The translations under genes and the position numbers were made by a program. Positions 41,609-48,419 of a DNA stretch of 64,000 bases are shown here, one piece after another. Origin of the DNA: QWQI01 sp964608915 (GTDB taxonomy: Bacteria; Planctomycetota; Planctomycetia; Isosphaerales; Isosphaeraceae). Position 1 is the first letter of the stretch; each line of letters opens with the position of its first letter. The stretch spans positions 163,785 through 227,784 of the forward strand of contig CAZSQA010000005.1 in NCBI GenBank assembly GCA_964608915.1, written 5' to 3'. A model generated the notes under the pieces. The model saw nothing but the letters and a program-made list of their open reading frames with translations. It did not search any database and was not told where the DNA came from.

Positions 41609-41622
41609 GGCGGAGGTCCCCG

Positions 41623-41859
41623 ATGTCTGAAGTAGGGCCCGGAGGAGGAACGGGTGGCTCGCTGCTGAGGTCGTGGCAGGCATGGTCCGGCTTCCTGGCC
41701 GGGGCGGGGCTCGCGTTCCTTCTGGCGGCGGCCCTGGTCGAACAGCAGGTGCTCATCCCCCGTAACAAGGGATGGATCGGGATGCTCGGGGCACTTTGCC
41801 TCCTCGGATGTATCGGCATGGCTGCGGTCGGCAGGCGTGCGGCAAGGAGGCCCGCATAA
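41623..41859 (+). CDS. Small two-helix membrane protein (cassette gene)
   Basis: Starts at the ATG at 41623, 14 bp after attC (b); 78 residues. Two hydrophobic helices are predicted by eye (AWSGFLAGAGLAFLLAAALV, about 22-41, and MLGALCLLGCIGMAAVG, about 55-71), joined by a short loop with a basic IPRNKGW. A Gly-rich N-terminus and an RRAARRPA tail flank them. No family recognised. Its stop codon lies in GCATAAC, a degenerate R'' box, but the rest of its attC is missing; repeat units follow from 41875. Confidence 0.6.
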   Translation: MSEVGPGGGTGGSLLRSWQAWSGFLAGAGLAFLLAAALVEQQVLIPRNKGWIGMLGALCLLGCIGMAAVGRRAARRPA

Positions 41860-41874
41860 CCTCTCGCAGGGGAC

Positions 41875-42063
41875 GGAAACAGGGACAACGGAAACAGGGA
41901 CATTCTGGTATGTTATGACGTAAGCTCATGCCATATAATTCTATACGTGCGGATTAGCTTCAGGTGTTCAAGTCCGTGGAAGAAAACAGTGTCAGTTCAT
42001 TTTTCGGCCTAGGAAGAAATCAGTGTCAGTTCAAGGAAGAAATCAGTGTCAGTTCATTTTTCG
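41875..42063. repeat. REP-like repeat cluster inside the array
   Basis: Two copies of GGAAACAGGGACA (41875, 41890), then three copies of a unit reading GGAAGAAATCAGTGTCAGTTCA, two of them extended by TTTTTCGGCCTA (about 41978-42066). The last copy runs directly into the left box of the compact attC at 42064. Related units occur at 44696-44985 and 46133-46245. Between 41903 and 41977 nothing else is recognised. Confidence 0.75.
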
Positions 42064-42109
42064 GCCTAACAATCGGTTGCAGCGTACCCGCTGAACCTGT
42101 TCTTTAGGC
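42064..42109 (+). repeat. Miniature attC-like site (c)
   Basis: R'' GCCTAAC (42064-42070) and R' TTTAGGC (42103-42109) flank TTGCAGCG and CCGCTGAA with only a 2-3-nt loop, giving a site of just 46 bp. L'' again carries an extra G relative to L'. This is shorter than the usual 55-140 bp range of attC. Confidence 0.65.
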
Positions 42110-42240
42110 CTCGCGATCGCAGCCGGAAACCTGAATCCGGCATCGGTGGCAGTGATTCGAATGAAACCGGCACAATGTCCTTGCTTCATCAAGGCCTGCC
42201 GGTCAAATTGAACGGAACATGCAGTTCGTCCGTGAAGATC
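42110..42240. repeat. Repeated short cassette, copy 2
   Basis: 131 bp between attC (c) and attC (d); homologous to 41376-41502 and 45501-45630. No convincing gene in either orientation. Confidence 0.75.
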
Positions 42241-42344
42241 GCCTCACCCGGCGCTTCATCGGACCCGGCCCGCTGCATTGGCTTGCCGGCATTCTCGCAA
42301 GTTTCACGCCCTGCGGGCCGGTCCGCTGAGTTTGTGCGTCAGGC
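42241..42344 (+). repeat. attC integron recombination site (d)
   Basis: R'' GCCTCAC (42241-42247), L'' TTCATCGGA (42255-42263), L' TCCGCTGA (42322-42329), R' GTCAGGC (42338-42344). Its interior closely matches sites (b) and (h). Confidence 0.8.
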
Positions 42345-42358
42345 TAACCGAGGCAATC

Positions 42359-43474
42359 GTGAAAGAAATCAGAAGAAATCAGGCAAATTGGTCGGTCCTA
42401 TTCGCGTTTGTGCTACTCGGCTCTTGCTCTTGTCAGCGCTCTCCGGAAGGAGACAAGAGCCAGGTATCGGTAGACCGTGCGCTAAAAACGAGTGCGAGGG
42501 CGGGCGATGCGAACTTGCAGCTCAGGTATTCCACCGGAATCAGTTCCATCTTCGAGGACAGCAAGGGGCGTTTCTGGTTCGGAAGCCAAAAGGAAGGCGT
42601 GTGCCTGTACGATGGTAGCGAGTTCATCTACTACACGGTGAAAGATGGGCTGAGCGACAATCAGGTCAGGACCATTCAAGAAGATCAGGCCGGAGTCATG
42701 TGGTTCGGGACGGGAAACGGGATCACCAGCTTCGATGGAGATGAGTTCGAGATTCGTACCGGGGTAAATCATGGGAATCCGGTCGTCGCCTCAGGTGATA
42801 CCTGGCACAAGGAGGCCGGCGACCTCTGGTTTCACGGCGATGACAGAATGCGTAGAGGCTTCGATGGACAGGGTGTGTATCGATATGATGGCCAATCGCT
42901 TTCGTATCTGGCTTTCCCCTTGCCTGACGAAGTAGACGAAGAAAATCCCTACTTGGTCACCGGCATCGTGAAGGGACGCGACGGAAAGGTCTGGTTCGGG
43001 ACGTACGCAGGCGTATTCGGGTATGACGGTAAATCCTTCACGGTCATCGACGACGAGACCGAGGGGATCAAGTCCGGTAGCGAACGGCTGCATGTCCGCA
43101 GCATTTTCGAAGACAGCAGGGGAAAGCTCTGGATAGGCAACAACGGGCTCGGGGTTTTACTGTATGACGGTCAGGCCGTTTCCAACTTCACCGAACGGCA
43201 CGGACTCAGCATCAGGGCAAAGGGGCCGTCCGGGTCTCTCGGTCGGATATTCTCGATTGCGGAAGACGCCGCCGGCAACATCTGGTTCGGAACACGCGAC
43301 GACGGTGCGTGGCGCTTCGATGGCAAGTCGCTGACCAACTTCACGATGGCGGACGGACTGACGAGCAGCATGGTTTGGAGCATCTATCGGGACAAGAGGG
43401 GCGCCATGTGGTTCGGTATGGGCGACGGCAGCGTGTGTCGATTCAACGGCCATTCGTTCGACAGGATCTACTGA
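42359..43474 (+). CDS. Propeller-repeat lipoprotein (two-component-regulator-propeller type; cassette gene)
   Basis: Starts at the GTG at 42359, 14 bp after attC (d), with GAGG upstream; 371 residues. The signal peptide has lipobox LLGSC (Cys about 22). The mature protein is built of about seven repeats of the Reg_prop type: short blades reading I-x-E-D-x-x-G-x-x-W-F-G-T with V-x-x-Y-D-G-x-x-F (for example SSIFEDSKGRFWFGSQ, RTIQEDQAGVMWFGTGN, FSIAEDAAGNIWFGTRD). In hybrid sensor kinases this propeller senses extracellular glycans; here it stands alone without kinase or membrane helix. A surface ligand-binding role is inferred. attC (e) follows. Confidence 0.88.
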   Translation: MKEIRRNQANWSVLFAFVLLGSCSCQRSPEGDKSQVSVDRALKTSARAGDANLQLRYSTGISSIFEDSKGRFWFGSQKEGVCLYDGSEFIYYTVKDGLSDNQVRTIQEDQAGVMWFGTGNGITSFDGDEFEIRTGVNHGNPVVASGDTWHKEAGDLWFHGDDRMRRGFDGQGVYRYDGQSLSYLAFPLPDEVDEENPYLVTGIVKGRDGKVWFGTYAGVFGYDGKSFTVIDDETEGIKSGSERLHVRSIFEDSRGKLWIGNNGLGVLLYDGQAVSNFTERHGLSIRAKGPSGSLGRIFSIAEDAAGNIWFGTRDDGAWRFDGKSLTNFTMADGLTSSMVWSIYRDKRGAMWFGMGDGSVCRFNGHSFDRIY

Positions 43475-43509
43475 TAGGCCCGTGTGAGCTCGACTCACCA
43501 GCACTTGCA

Positions 43510-43610
43510 GCCGACAAAGCCGGTTAGCGCGGACCAGACCCGCCGCAGCGTTTTCTGGTATCTTCACGATCACGCTCGGCGGTTCGGTCCGCTGAGCATG
43601 TGCGTTCGGC
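43510..43610 (+). repeat. attC integron recombination site (e)
   Basis: R'' GCCGACA (43510-43516), L'' TTAGCGCGGA (43524-43533), L' TCCGCTGA (43588-43595), R' GTTCGGC (43604-43610). Interior nearly identical to site (a). Confidence 0.75.
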
Positions 43611-43651
43611 GAGGAAGCCCCAGCAGCCACCACCCGGCCAGGTTGAAGAGA

Positions 43652-44332
43652 ATGCATGACATGCTACGCAGGGCCGCCGCGTTCTCAATAGCGTGCTGGT
43701 GGTCGCTCATCACCACGGGATGCCGCCCCGAAGCCCCTCGGCCCACGGACATCGTCGCGGATTCCGTCAGTGGGTTTTCCGGTAAGCAAGGGGCCGACGG
43801 CTGGTCATACGGCTATTGGGAGCGCACAGCCGATCCCGAAAAGAGCTACGATCAGACGACGGACTTCCTGTTGCTCAAACACTTTGGGACCGACCCGATC
43901 AATCGACTCAGCGGCCGTCCCGAATTCGCCACGGGCAAACTCTGGAATCTGGAGGACGGCAAATACTATACGTCACTTTGGGCGGAGGGCGGCCACCCCA
44001 ATGGCACGATGAGATTGGGGGCATACGCTCAAGTCGAGCAATGGGCGGTGCGTCGTTGGGTCAGTACGGTCAATGGCTCCATCACTATCAGCGGCCATGC
44101 CGGCAAGGTCATGCCCTGGGGCGAGAATTGGACGGGCGGTTGCCAGGCGCTGATCGTCGTGGACGGTAAGACGAAGTTCTCTTCCTTTATGGACAATCGC
44201 GGTAAGGATTACTCAATCACCGTGACTGTAGGCATCGGCTCACCGGTCGATTTTCTGATCGGTCCCGGCCCGAGCGTTGGCGTCACCAGGTTCACCGCCA
44301 CGATCCGAACCACTCCCACATTACCTCGGTGA
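43652..44332 (+). CDS. Hypothetical lipoprotein (cassette gene)
   Basis: A 226-residue protein starting 41 bp after attC (e); an in-frame ATG at 43661 has a better-spaced GAAGAG site. The signal peptide ends in lipobox ITTGC (Cys about 24). The mature domain is beta-rich with many Trp and Gly (GWSYGYWERTADPEKSYDQ, VRRWVSTVNGSITISGHAGK, FSSFMDNRGKDYSITVTVG). The pattern resembles carbohydrate-binding or jelly-roll modules of planctomycete secreted proteins, without a firm family match. Its own attC is not seen; a truncated group II intron lies behind it. Confidence 0.7.
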   Translation: MHDMLRRAAAFSIACWWSLITTGCRPEAPRPTDIVADSVSGFSGKQGADGWSYGYWERTADPEKSYDQTTDFLLLKHFGTDPINRLSGRPEFATGKLWNLEDGKYYTSLWAEGGHPNGTMRLGAYAQVEQWAVRRWVSTVNGSITISGHAGKVMPWGENWTGGCQALIVVDGKTKFSSFMDNRGKDYSITVTVGIGSPVDFLIGPGPSVGVTRFTATIRTTPTLPR

Positions 44333-44401
44333 TGCAAGGAGTCGCCGGACTCCGGTGCACTGGGCAGATTCGTACACTCCCCCACAGCGGGTGCACGAGT
44401 A

Positions 44402-44697
44402 AAGGTCGGGTCGCCCTGGGGATCGCTCCGCCAGGGCTCCCACAGATCCGGACGTGCCCGTCAAAGGCATCCGGCTCTTCGTTTCATGATTTCGCTACGT
44501 GGCGGGCCAGGCTGTGGACCACACGGGCTGCGGGCAGCGGGAATTGCTTTTCGATCTGAGCGAACCATGCCCACGAGCGGGAGCGGCTGTCGCTGCGCCG
44601 GCTGAGCCAGCGCCGCCAGATCCGCTTCGCATGCAGGCGAAAGTCGTTCAGACACTTGTAGTTCCCGATGATCCCGTAGTATCCGTAGTGGCCTTGC
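44402..44697 (-). mobile_element. Truncated group II intron (maturase C-terminus plus domain V)
   Basis: On the minus strand, 44697-44484 encodes a fragment matching the C-terminus of intron maturases (GHYGYYGIIGNYKCLNDFRL, RIWRRWLSRRS, FPLPAARVVHS) ending in a stop. Immediately downstream, 44477-44443 reads GAGCCGGATGCC ... GGGCACGTCCGGATC, the conserved domain V with AGC catalytic triad. A GCCCTGG/CCAGGGC stem after it resembles domain VI. The 5' part of the intron, including the reverse transcriptase core, is missing; the break coincides with the REP-like repeats starting at 44696. Not mobile in its present form. Confidence 0.82.
44484..44697 (-). pseudogene. Group II intron reverse transcriptase/maturase, C-terminal fragment
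   Basis: About 70 codons of the maturase X-domain end survive; typical intron-encoded proteins are 400-600 residues. The reading frame continues upstream only into repeat sequence, so it has no start of its own. Confidence 0.82.
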
Positions 44698-44932
44698 AGG
44701 GGAGAAATCGGTGTCAGAGAAATCGGTGTCACAGAGAAATCGGTGTCAGTTCATTTTTCGCAAGAGAAATCGGAGAAATCGGTGTCAGTTCATTTTTCGC
44801 AAGAGAAATCGGTGTCAAAGGGAAAATGGTGTCAGTTCATTTTCTGGGGAGAAATCGGTGTCAGGGAGAAATCGGTGTCAAAGGGAAAATGGTGTCAGTT
44901 CATTTTCTGAAGGGAAAATGGAAAGGGAAAAT
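44696..44932. repeat. Tandem REP-like repeat array
   Basis: Repeated units of GAGAAATCGGTGTCAG and AAATGGTGTCAGTTCATTTT in the same orientation, with varying extensions. This open but low-complexity stretch produces a spurious repetitive peptide in one frame. It interrupts both the maturase (left) and a GNAT gene (right). Confidence 0.85.
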
Positions 44933-44985
44933 GGTGTCAGTTCATTTTCTGGGTGAACCCAGCTACAAGAAAATGATCTGACACC
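44933..44985 (+). repeat. 53-bp REP-like palindrome, copy 1
   Basis: GGTGTCAGTTCATTTTCT, a 17-bp spacer starting GGGTGAACC, then AGAAAATGATCTGACACC: an 18-bp imperfect inverted repeat. An inverted copy of exactly the same length lies at 46157-46209. Confidence 0.8.
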
Positions 44986-44989
44986 AATT

Positions 44990-45409
44990 TCTCGGGCCGA
45001 TCCGGCTTACCAGCCCTGGTCCTTGCGTGCGATGGCGGACCGAGCGACGCGCCGAATGGTCGGACACATCGGCTTCAATACGCGCCCAGCCACAGAGTAT
45101 CTCGCCCCATGGGCGCCCGAGGGCGTCGAGATCGGGTTCGAGGTCTTCCCGCAGTTCCGTCGGCTCGGCTACGCTCGTGAGGCGATCCGGGGGATGGTGC
45201 GTTGCGCGTACGCCACGTCAGGCGTGCCACAAATCGTGGCATCGATCGCCCGTCAGAACCTTGCGACATCCTCGCTCGCCTGCGGGCTCGGATTCGTCGA
45301 GGTAGGGAGACGGGTGGATGAAATCGATGGCGAGGAGATCCTCTGGGTGCTCGAAGGTGTGCGACTCAGGAGACTACTCCAGTCAGCAACGCTAGATACG
45401 GACGTCTGA
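44990..45409 (+). pseudogene. GNAT family N-acetyltransferase, 5'-truncated (cassette gene)
   Basis: The C-terminal two thirds of a GNAT fold are present: MVGHIGFNTRP (beta-4), VEIGFEVFPQFRRLGYAREA with the acetyl-CoA-binding R-x-x-G-x-A loop, and IVASIARQNLATSSLACGLGF. The N-terminal 40-60 residues are replaced by repeat sequence at about 44990. In-frame ATG at 45032 would give 125 residues; GNAT enzymes are usually 150-190. It may be inactive. Its stop codon lies within the R'' box of attC (g), as is usual for cassette genes. Confidence 0.75.
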
Positions 45410-45500
45410 CCTCGCGGCAGTGGACCAGACCTGCCGCGCGGGATTCCTCTGACATCGAAGATGTCCTGACGGGACGGTCTGCTGAGCTTGGTCTTTAGGT
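45404..45500 (+). repeat. attC-like site (g)
   Basis: R'' GTCTGAC (45404-45410, overlapping the GNAT stop), an inner TCTGCTGA L'-like box, and R' TTTAGGT (45494-45500). More diverged than (b), (d) and (h). Confidence 0.6.
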
Positions 45501-45630
45501 ACCGGGATCGAAGCGAGAAGTTACGAGCCGGCATCGGCGGTAGTGACTCGAAAGAAACCGCACGAAGGCCTTGCTTCAACCGGGCTTGCCGGTCAAATTG
45601 AACGGAACAAGCAGTTCGTCCGTGAAAAGT
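45501..45630. repeat. Repeated short cassette, copy 3
   Basis: 130 bp between attC (g) and attC (h), homologous to copies at 41376 and 42110. No intact gene. Confidence 0.75.
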
Positions 45631-45734
45631 GCCTGACCTGGTGTTTCAACGGACCCGGCCAGCTTCGGCGGTTGACCGGAATCATCGCGAGTATCACGCC
45701 TGGCGCTCCGGTCCGCTGAGCTTGTGCGTTGGGA
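45631..45734 (+). repeat. attC integron recombination site (h)
   Basis: R'' GCCTGAC (45631-45637), L'' TTCAACGGA (45645-45653), L' TCCGCTGA (45712-45719), R' GTTGGGA (45728-45734). Interior as in (b) and (d). Confidence 0.78.
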
Positions 45735-45780
45735 ATCAATTAAGTCAAACCCTCAATCTGATATTAAGAGAATGCTCTCC

Positions 45781-46122
45781 ATGGCGAAGTACCTAATCTC
45801 ATTTCCCAGCGCGGCGATGGTGGTGCCTGAAACTGAATTGGAGGCTGTGGGCCGCGATGCACATGCCGTGATCGAGGAGGCGAAACTGGCGGGGATTTAC
45901 GTCTTTGGCGGGGGCATCGACGAATCGATTCCGCCGGCCCTCGTATCGGCCGACGGTGTGGCTATCGACGGTGGCTACTCGTGGGCTCCACCTTTGAATG
46001 GTGGTTTCACTGTTCTTGAGCTGCCTTCCCGCGAAGAAGCGGTTGCATGGGCAGCGCGTCTCGCGAGAGCTTGTCGCTGCAATCAAGAATTGCGCGTCTT
46101 CGGCTTTGACCCAAATTCCTGA
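45781..46122 (+). CDS. YCII-related domain protein (cassette gene)
   Basis: 113 residues from the ATG at 45781 (alternative ATG at 45772). The sequence MAKYLISFPSAAMVVP, VIEEAKLAGIYVFGGGIDE, LPSREEAVAWAARLARACRCN fits the YCII-related ferredoxin-like fold, small enzymes or dimerisation modules with a conserved His/Asp pair in classical YciI; here the His is in GRDAHAVIEEA. Function unknown for this subgroup. It follows attC (h); its own attC is replaced by REP-like repeats beginning 11 bp after the stop. Confidence 0.75.
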   Translation: MAKYLISFPSAAMVVPETELEAVGRDAHAVIEEAKLAGIYVFGGGIDESIPPALVSADGVAIDGGYSWAPPLNGGFTVLELPSREEAVAWAARLARACRCNQELRVFGFDPNS

Positions 46123-46132
46123 ATTCGAAGAG

Positions 46133-46245
46133 CAAAGAAATTGGTGTCAAGAAATCGGTGTCAGATCATTTTCTTTCAGCTAGATTCACCCAGAAAAAGA
46201 ACTGACACCATTTTTCTCTTGACACCATTTTTCTCTGACACGGAG
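46133..46245. repeat. REP-like repeat cluster including 53-bp palindrome copy 2
   Basis: Forward units (AAATTGGTGTCAAG, AAATCGGTGTCAGATC) are followed by reversed units (ACTGACACCATTTTTCTC, TTGACACCATTTTTCTC). Positions 46157-46209 are the inverted counterpart of 44933-44985: same length and a matching spacer when reversed. Confidence 0.82.
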
Positions 46246-46255
46246 GATACGACCG

Positions 46256-46777
46256 ATGATTCAAGAGATACTCGATCGTTGCGAAGCTCGTCCCATCGGT
46301 ACGACCTCACCGTATTGGGAGTCTTCACTGGATTCGATCGGTCGCTATTTTCAATTGACCGAAATTCATCGCAAGGTCATTTCCTTCTATGAAGGTGCAA
46401 GGATTTCTTTTGGTTTGTCTACGAAGGTCAATCTCGATTGGATCAACAGTGAGGATTCTAGTGATGTCTTGTTGGTCGGCGAATTGTTCGGAGTAGGCGG
46501 AGGTGAAGGATCTATTGAGCAGATGTATCGATCACGTTCTCATTTAATTCCTTCGCATCTTCTTCCTTTTGCATCATCTCCGATGGATGACCTGTATTGC
46601 ATTGATTCCAATGGGGTCGTTTTTTACTGGAATCATGAGAATCCACAACGATCACTTGCATATCCTCTTGCCGGATCTTTCGATATATTCTTCAACGCAC
46701 TCGAGCCCTGGGTCTATGACCAGGACAGCCCTTCCGGGGCGATTGATTCCGAATCCTGGATCGACCCTGATCTGTAA
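46256..46777 (+). CDS. SMI1/KNR4-like (SUKH) protein
   Basis: A 173-residue cytoplasmic protein with a strong GGAGG site at 46242-46246. SUKH-type features are VLLVGELFGVGGGEGSIEQM and HLIPSHLLPFASSPMDDLYC followed by IDSNGVVFYWNHE, matching the acidic strand-turn-strand core of SMI1/KNR4 proteins. Many of these are immunity proteins of contact-dependent toxins. No toxin gene is adjacent, so it may be an orphan immunity gene. Base composition is clearly more AT-rich than the core genome. No attC is recognised behind it. Confidence 0.72.
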   Translation: MIQEILDRCEARPIGTTSPYWESSLDSIGRYFQLTEIHRKVISFYEGARISFGLSTKVNLDWINSEDSSDVLLVGELFGVGGGEGSIEQMYRSRSHLIPSHLLPFASSPMDDLYCIDSNGVVFYWNHENPQRSLAYPLAGSFDIFFNALEPWVYDQDSPSGAIDSESWIDPDL

Positions 46778-46958
46778 ACAGGTGGAAGAACTTGGACATT
46801 CCAGGCCTGGGCAGTCGTGGAACGTACCGGCGAATCCACTGGTCAAAAGCATCCTCGGTGCGAATCGAGTCATGCAGAACCCACAGCGGGTGGCGAAACT
46901 GGTCGAGTAGTTCCGGTTTGGGGATCTCGGAAGGCACGTCGCCTGAGGTCGAATTCAT
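46692..46958 (-). pseudogene. Unrecognised open fragment
   Basis: From the ATG at 46958 the minus strand reads MNSTSGDVPSEIPKPELLDQ and then RTEDAFDQWIRRYVPRLP, FHLFTDQ before overlapping the SUKH gene end. Composition looks protein-like, but no family is recognised and the 3' part is antisense to SUKH. It may be a remnant of an element that decayed in the 46778-47060 gap, which holds nothing else. Confidence 0.25.
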
Positions 46959-47063
46959 TTCGGGACGATGTCGACTGAGGCTTGGAAATTGGTCCGGAAT
47001 TTCCGGTGCAGATCCTTCCAAGCCTATCGTAAGCCTGGTATTCTAATTTAAGTCTGGATGAAT

Positions 47064-47107
47064 ATACGCCTTATCGGCAGGCGTTATGCCGATCATCTTG
47101 GGCGTAT
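47064..47107. repeat. Two-tier inverted repeat upstream of hypothetical membrane gene
   Basis: Outer arms ATACGCC/GGCGTAT and inner arms TCGGCA/TGCCGA are each perfect, separated by short unpaired stretches, with a GGCGTTA loop. The box-within-box geometry resembles a compact attC, although the boxes do not match the consensus used elsewhere in the array. Confidence 0.6.
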
Positions 47108-47136
47108 AATTCTTGTTCGGCCAACGAGGGCGTTTC

Positions 47137-47928
47137 TTGGAAATTCGCTACCCGACCATCGACGAGCCAGCGACGCCGAACTACATCTTGGCGGTTCTCC
47201 AGGATATGCACCGGCAGCAGTGCCAGTATGATCCCGCAGCCAACCCGGGTGCTGATCTGTCGTTCGAATCCACGGTTGCCGAGTGGCGGGATGCCTGCGA
47301 CCTTCTCGGGTGGCGGGAACTCGGACGCGCGTACAACCAGCTCTGGGCTATCTCGTTCTCGGATGAGGATTGGCGTACGGTCCTGGAGCCGGCTAGTCAG
47401 AGGCGTCTCGCGGAAGTGTGCCAGTTGATCGCCGCCCGCGTGGCTCGCCCCATGGTCCGGCCGTCGCAGCTTCTGGGAAGTACGTGTGCCCCCGCGGGCG
47501 CATTTCTGACGATCCGCTCACTACTGCACGATGCGGGTACGCCTGTTGGTGAGATCGCGCCCTCCACGCTGCTGGCACCGTACACACGGCGATTCACAAA
47601 GGTGTTCCTCGGCCCAATCTCCCGCCTCGCGCCGGGAGCGTTGCCGCCGGTTCGGATCCGCACGCCGGTCTATGACGCCGCGATTTGGGGCATTCTCGTA
47701 GCCGTGGTGTGTCTGCTGGTCGGCGCGTGCAGTGGGGCTCATCTCCTCACGGTCTGCGGTGTGGTGTTGTTCGCTTCGGCACACGCGCTTACGTGGTACG
47801 CGGCGCGTTGCATGCTCCCCGCGAGCGTGGAATTCGGGGAGTTGCGGACGTTCCGTGATCTCGCGGTCGTCGTAGCAGGAGGCAGTCCAGCCGAACCAGG
47901 CGATGCAACAGACGGCGGTGGCATGTAA
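47137..47928 (+). CDS. Hypothetical membrane protein
   Basis: 263 residues from a TTG at 47137 with GAGGG six bases upstream; a TTG at 47113 is an alternative. The N-terminal ~175 residues are soluble and rich in Trp and Arg (FSDEDWRTVLEPASQRRLAEV). Two transmembrane helices follow (AAIWGILVAVVCLLVGACSG and LTVCGVVLFASAHALTWYAA, about 183-230), then a short cytoplasmic tail. No family recognised. It lies in the right part of the accessory island, but no attC is seen on either side. Confidence 0.6.
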   Translation: MEIRYPTIDEPATPNYILAVLQDMHRQQCQYDPAANPGADLSFESTVAEWRDACDLLGWRELGRAYNQLWAISFSDEDWRTVLEPASQRRLAEVCQLIAARVARPMVRPSQLLGSTCAPAGAFLTIRSLLHDAGTPVGEIAPSTLLAPYTRRFTKVFLGPISRLAPGALPPVRIRTPVYDAAIWGILVAVVCLLVGACSGAHLLTVCGVVLFASAHALTWYAARCMLPASVEFGELRTFRDLAVVVAGGSPAEPGDATDGGGM

Positions 47929-48002
47929 GCTTTCTGGGATTCGTCGCTCACTCGGCCTCCGCCGACTGCAGAGCTGGGCCTTTATGCGGTGGAGAGCGAA
48001 GG

Positions 48003-48419
48003 GTGGTTCTGCTGCTCGAAGACGAAGCCGACCGCATCCGTCGCTTCTCCACGGCACTGCGGCGCATCGAGCCGGGGTTGCCGCTCCTCGTCTGGCGCGA
48101 CGCTCACCGGATGAGCCGCGAGGTCGGCAATCACCTGGGTTCGGCCCGGCTCATCTCGCTGGATCACGACCTGGAGCCCCAGCCCGGCGACCCGCCCGAC
48201 CTCGGCGACGGTATGGTCGTCGCGAAGGCGCTGGTCTCGCATCGCCAGCCCTGCCCGGTTATCATCCACAGCAGCAACGGCACGCGGTCCGACTGGATGG
48301 CGGGCGAATTCGAGCTGGCCGGTTGGTCTTATCGCCGCGTCGCTCCCATCGGCGAGCGATGGATCGAGGAATACTGGCGGTCGGTCGCACGCGAACTGCT
48401 CGGCGCGGCGACCGCCTAA
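48003..48419 (+). CDS. Cyclic-phosphate processing receiver (cREC) domain protein (cassette gene)
   Basis: 138 residues from a GTG at 48003. The fold is receiver-like: acidic start LLLEDEADRI, a helix RRFSTALRRIEPGL, then LISLDHDLEP with the putative phospho-acceptor or metal Asp, and VIIHSSNGTRSDWM in place of the usual switch strand. This matches the stand-alone cREC family predicted to process cyclic phosphates and recurrent in conflict systems. The stop codon overlaps GCCTAAC (48414-48420), a perfect R'' box, showing it is a cassette gene whose attC has lost the rest of its length. Confidence 0.72.
   Translation: MVLLLEDEADRIRRFSTALRRIEPGLPLLVWRDAHRMSREVGNHLGSARLISLDHDLEPQPGDPPDLGDGMVVAKALVSHRQPCPVIIHSSNGTRSDWMAGEFELAGWSYRRVAPIGERWIEEYWRSVARELLGAATA

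Noticed and set aside
44499..44981. Frame encoding repetitive RNRCQFIF-type peptide
   Set aside because: Translation of the REP-like tandem repeats and of the reverse complement of the intron; not a gene.
40218..45734. CRISPR array
   Set aside because: Repeats are far apart, of unequal spacing, diverged and flank genes; no short identical repeats with unique spacers and no cas genes.
46692..47021. Transposase gene on the minus strand
   Set aside because: Open frame overlaps the SUKH gene, shows no transposase motif and has no terminal repeats; listed only as an unrecognised fragment.
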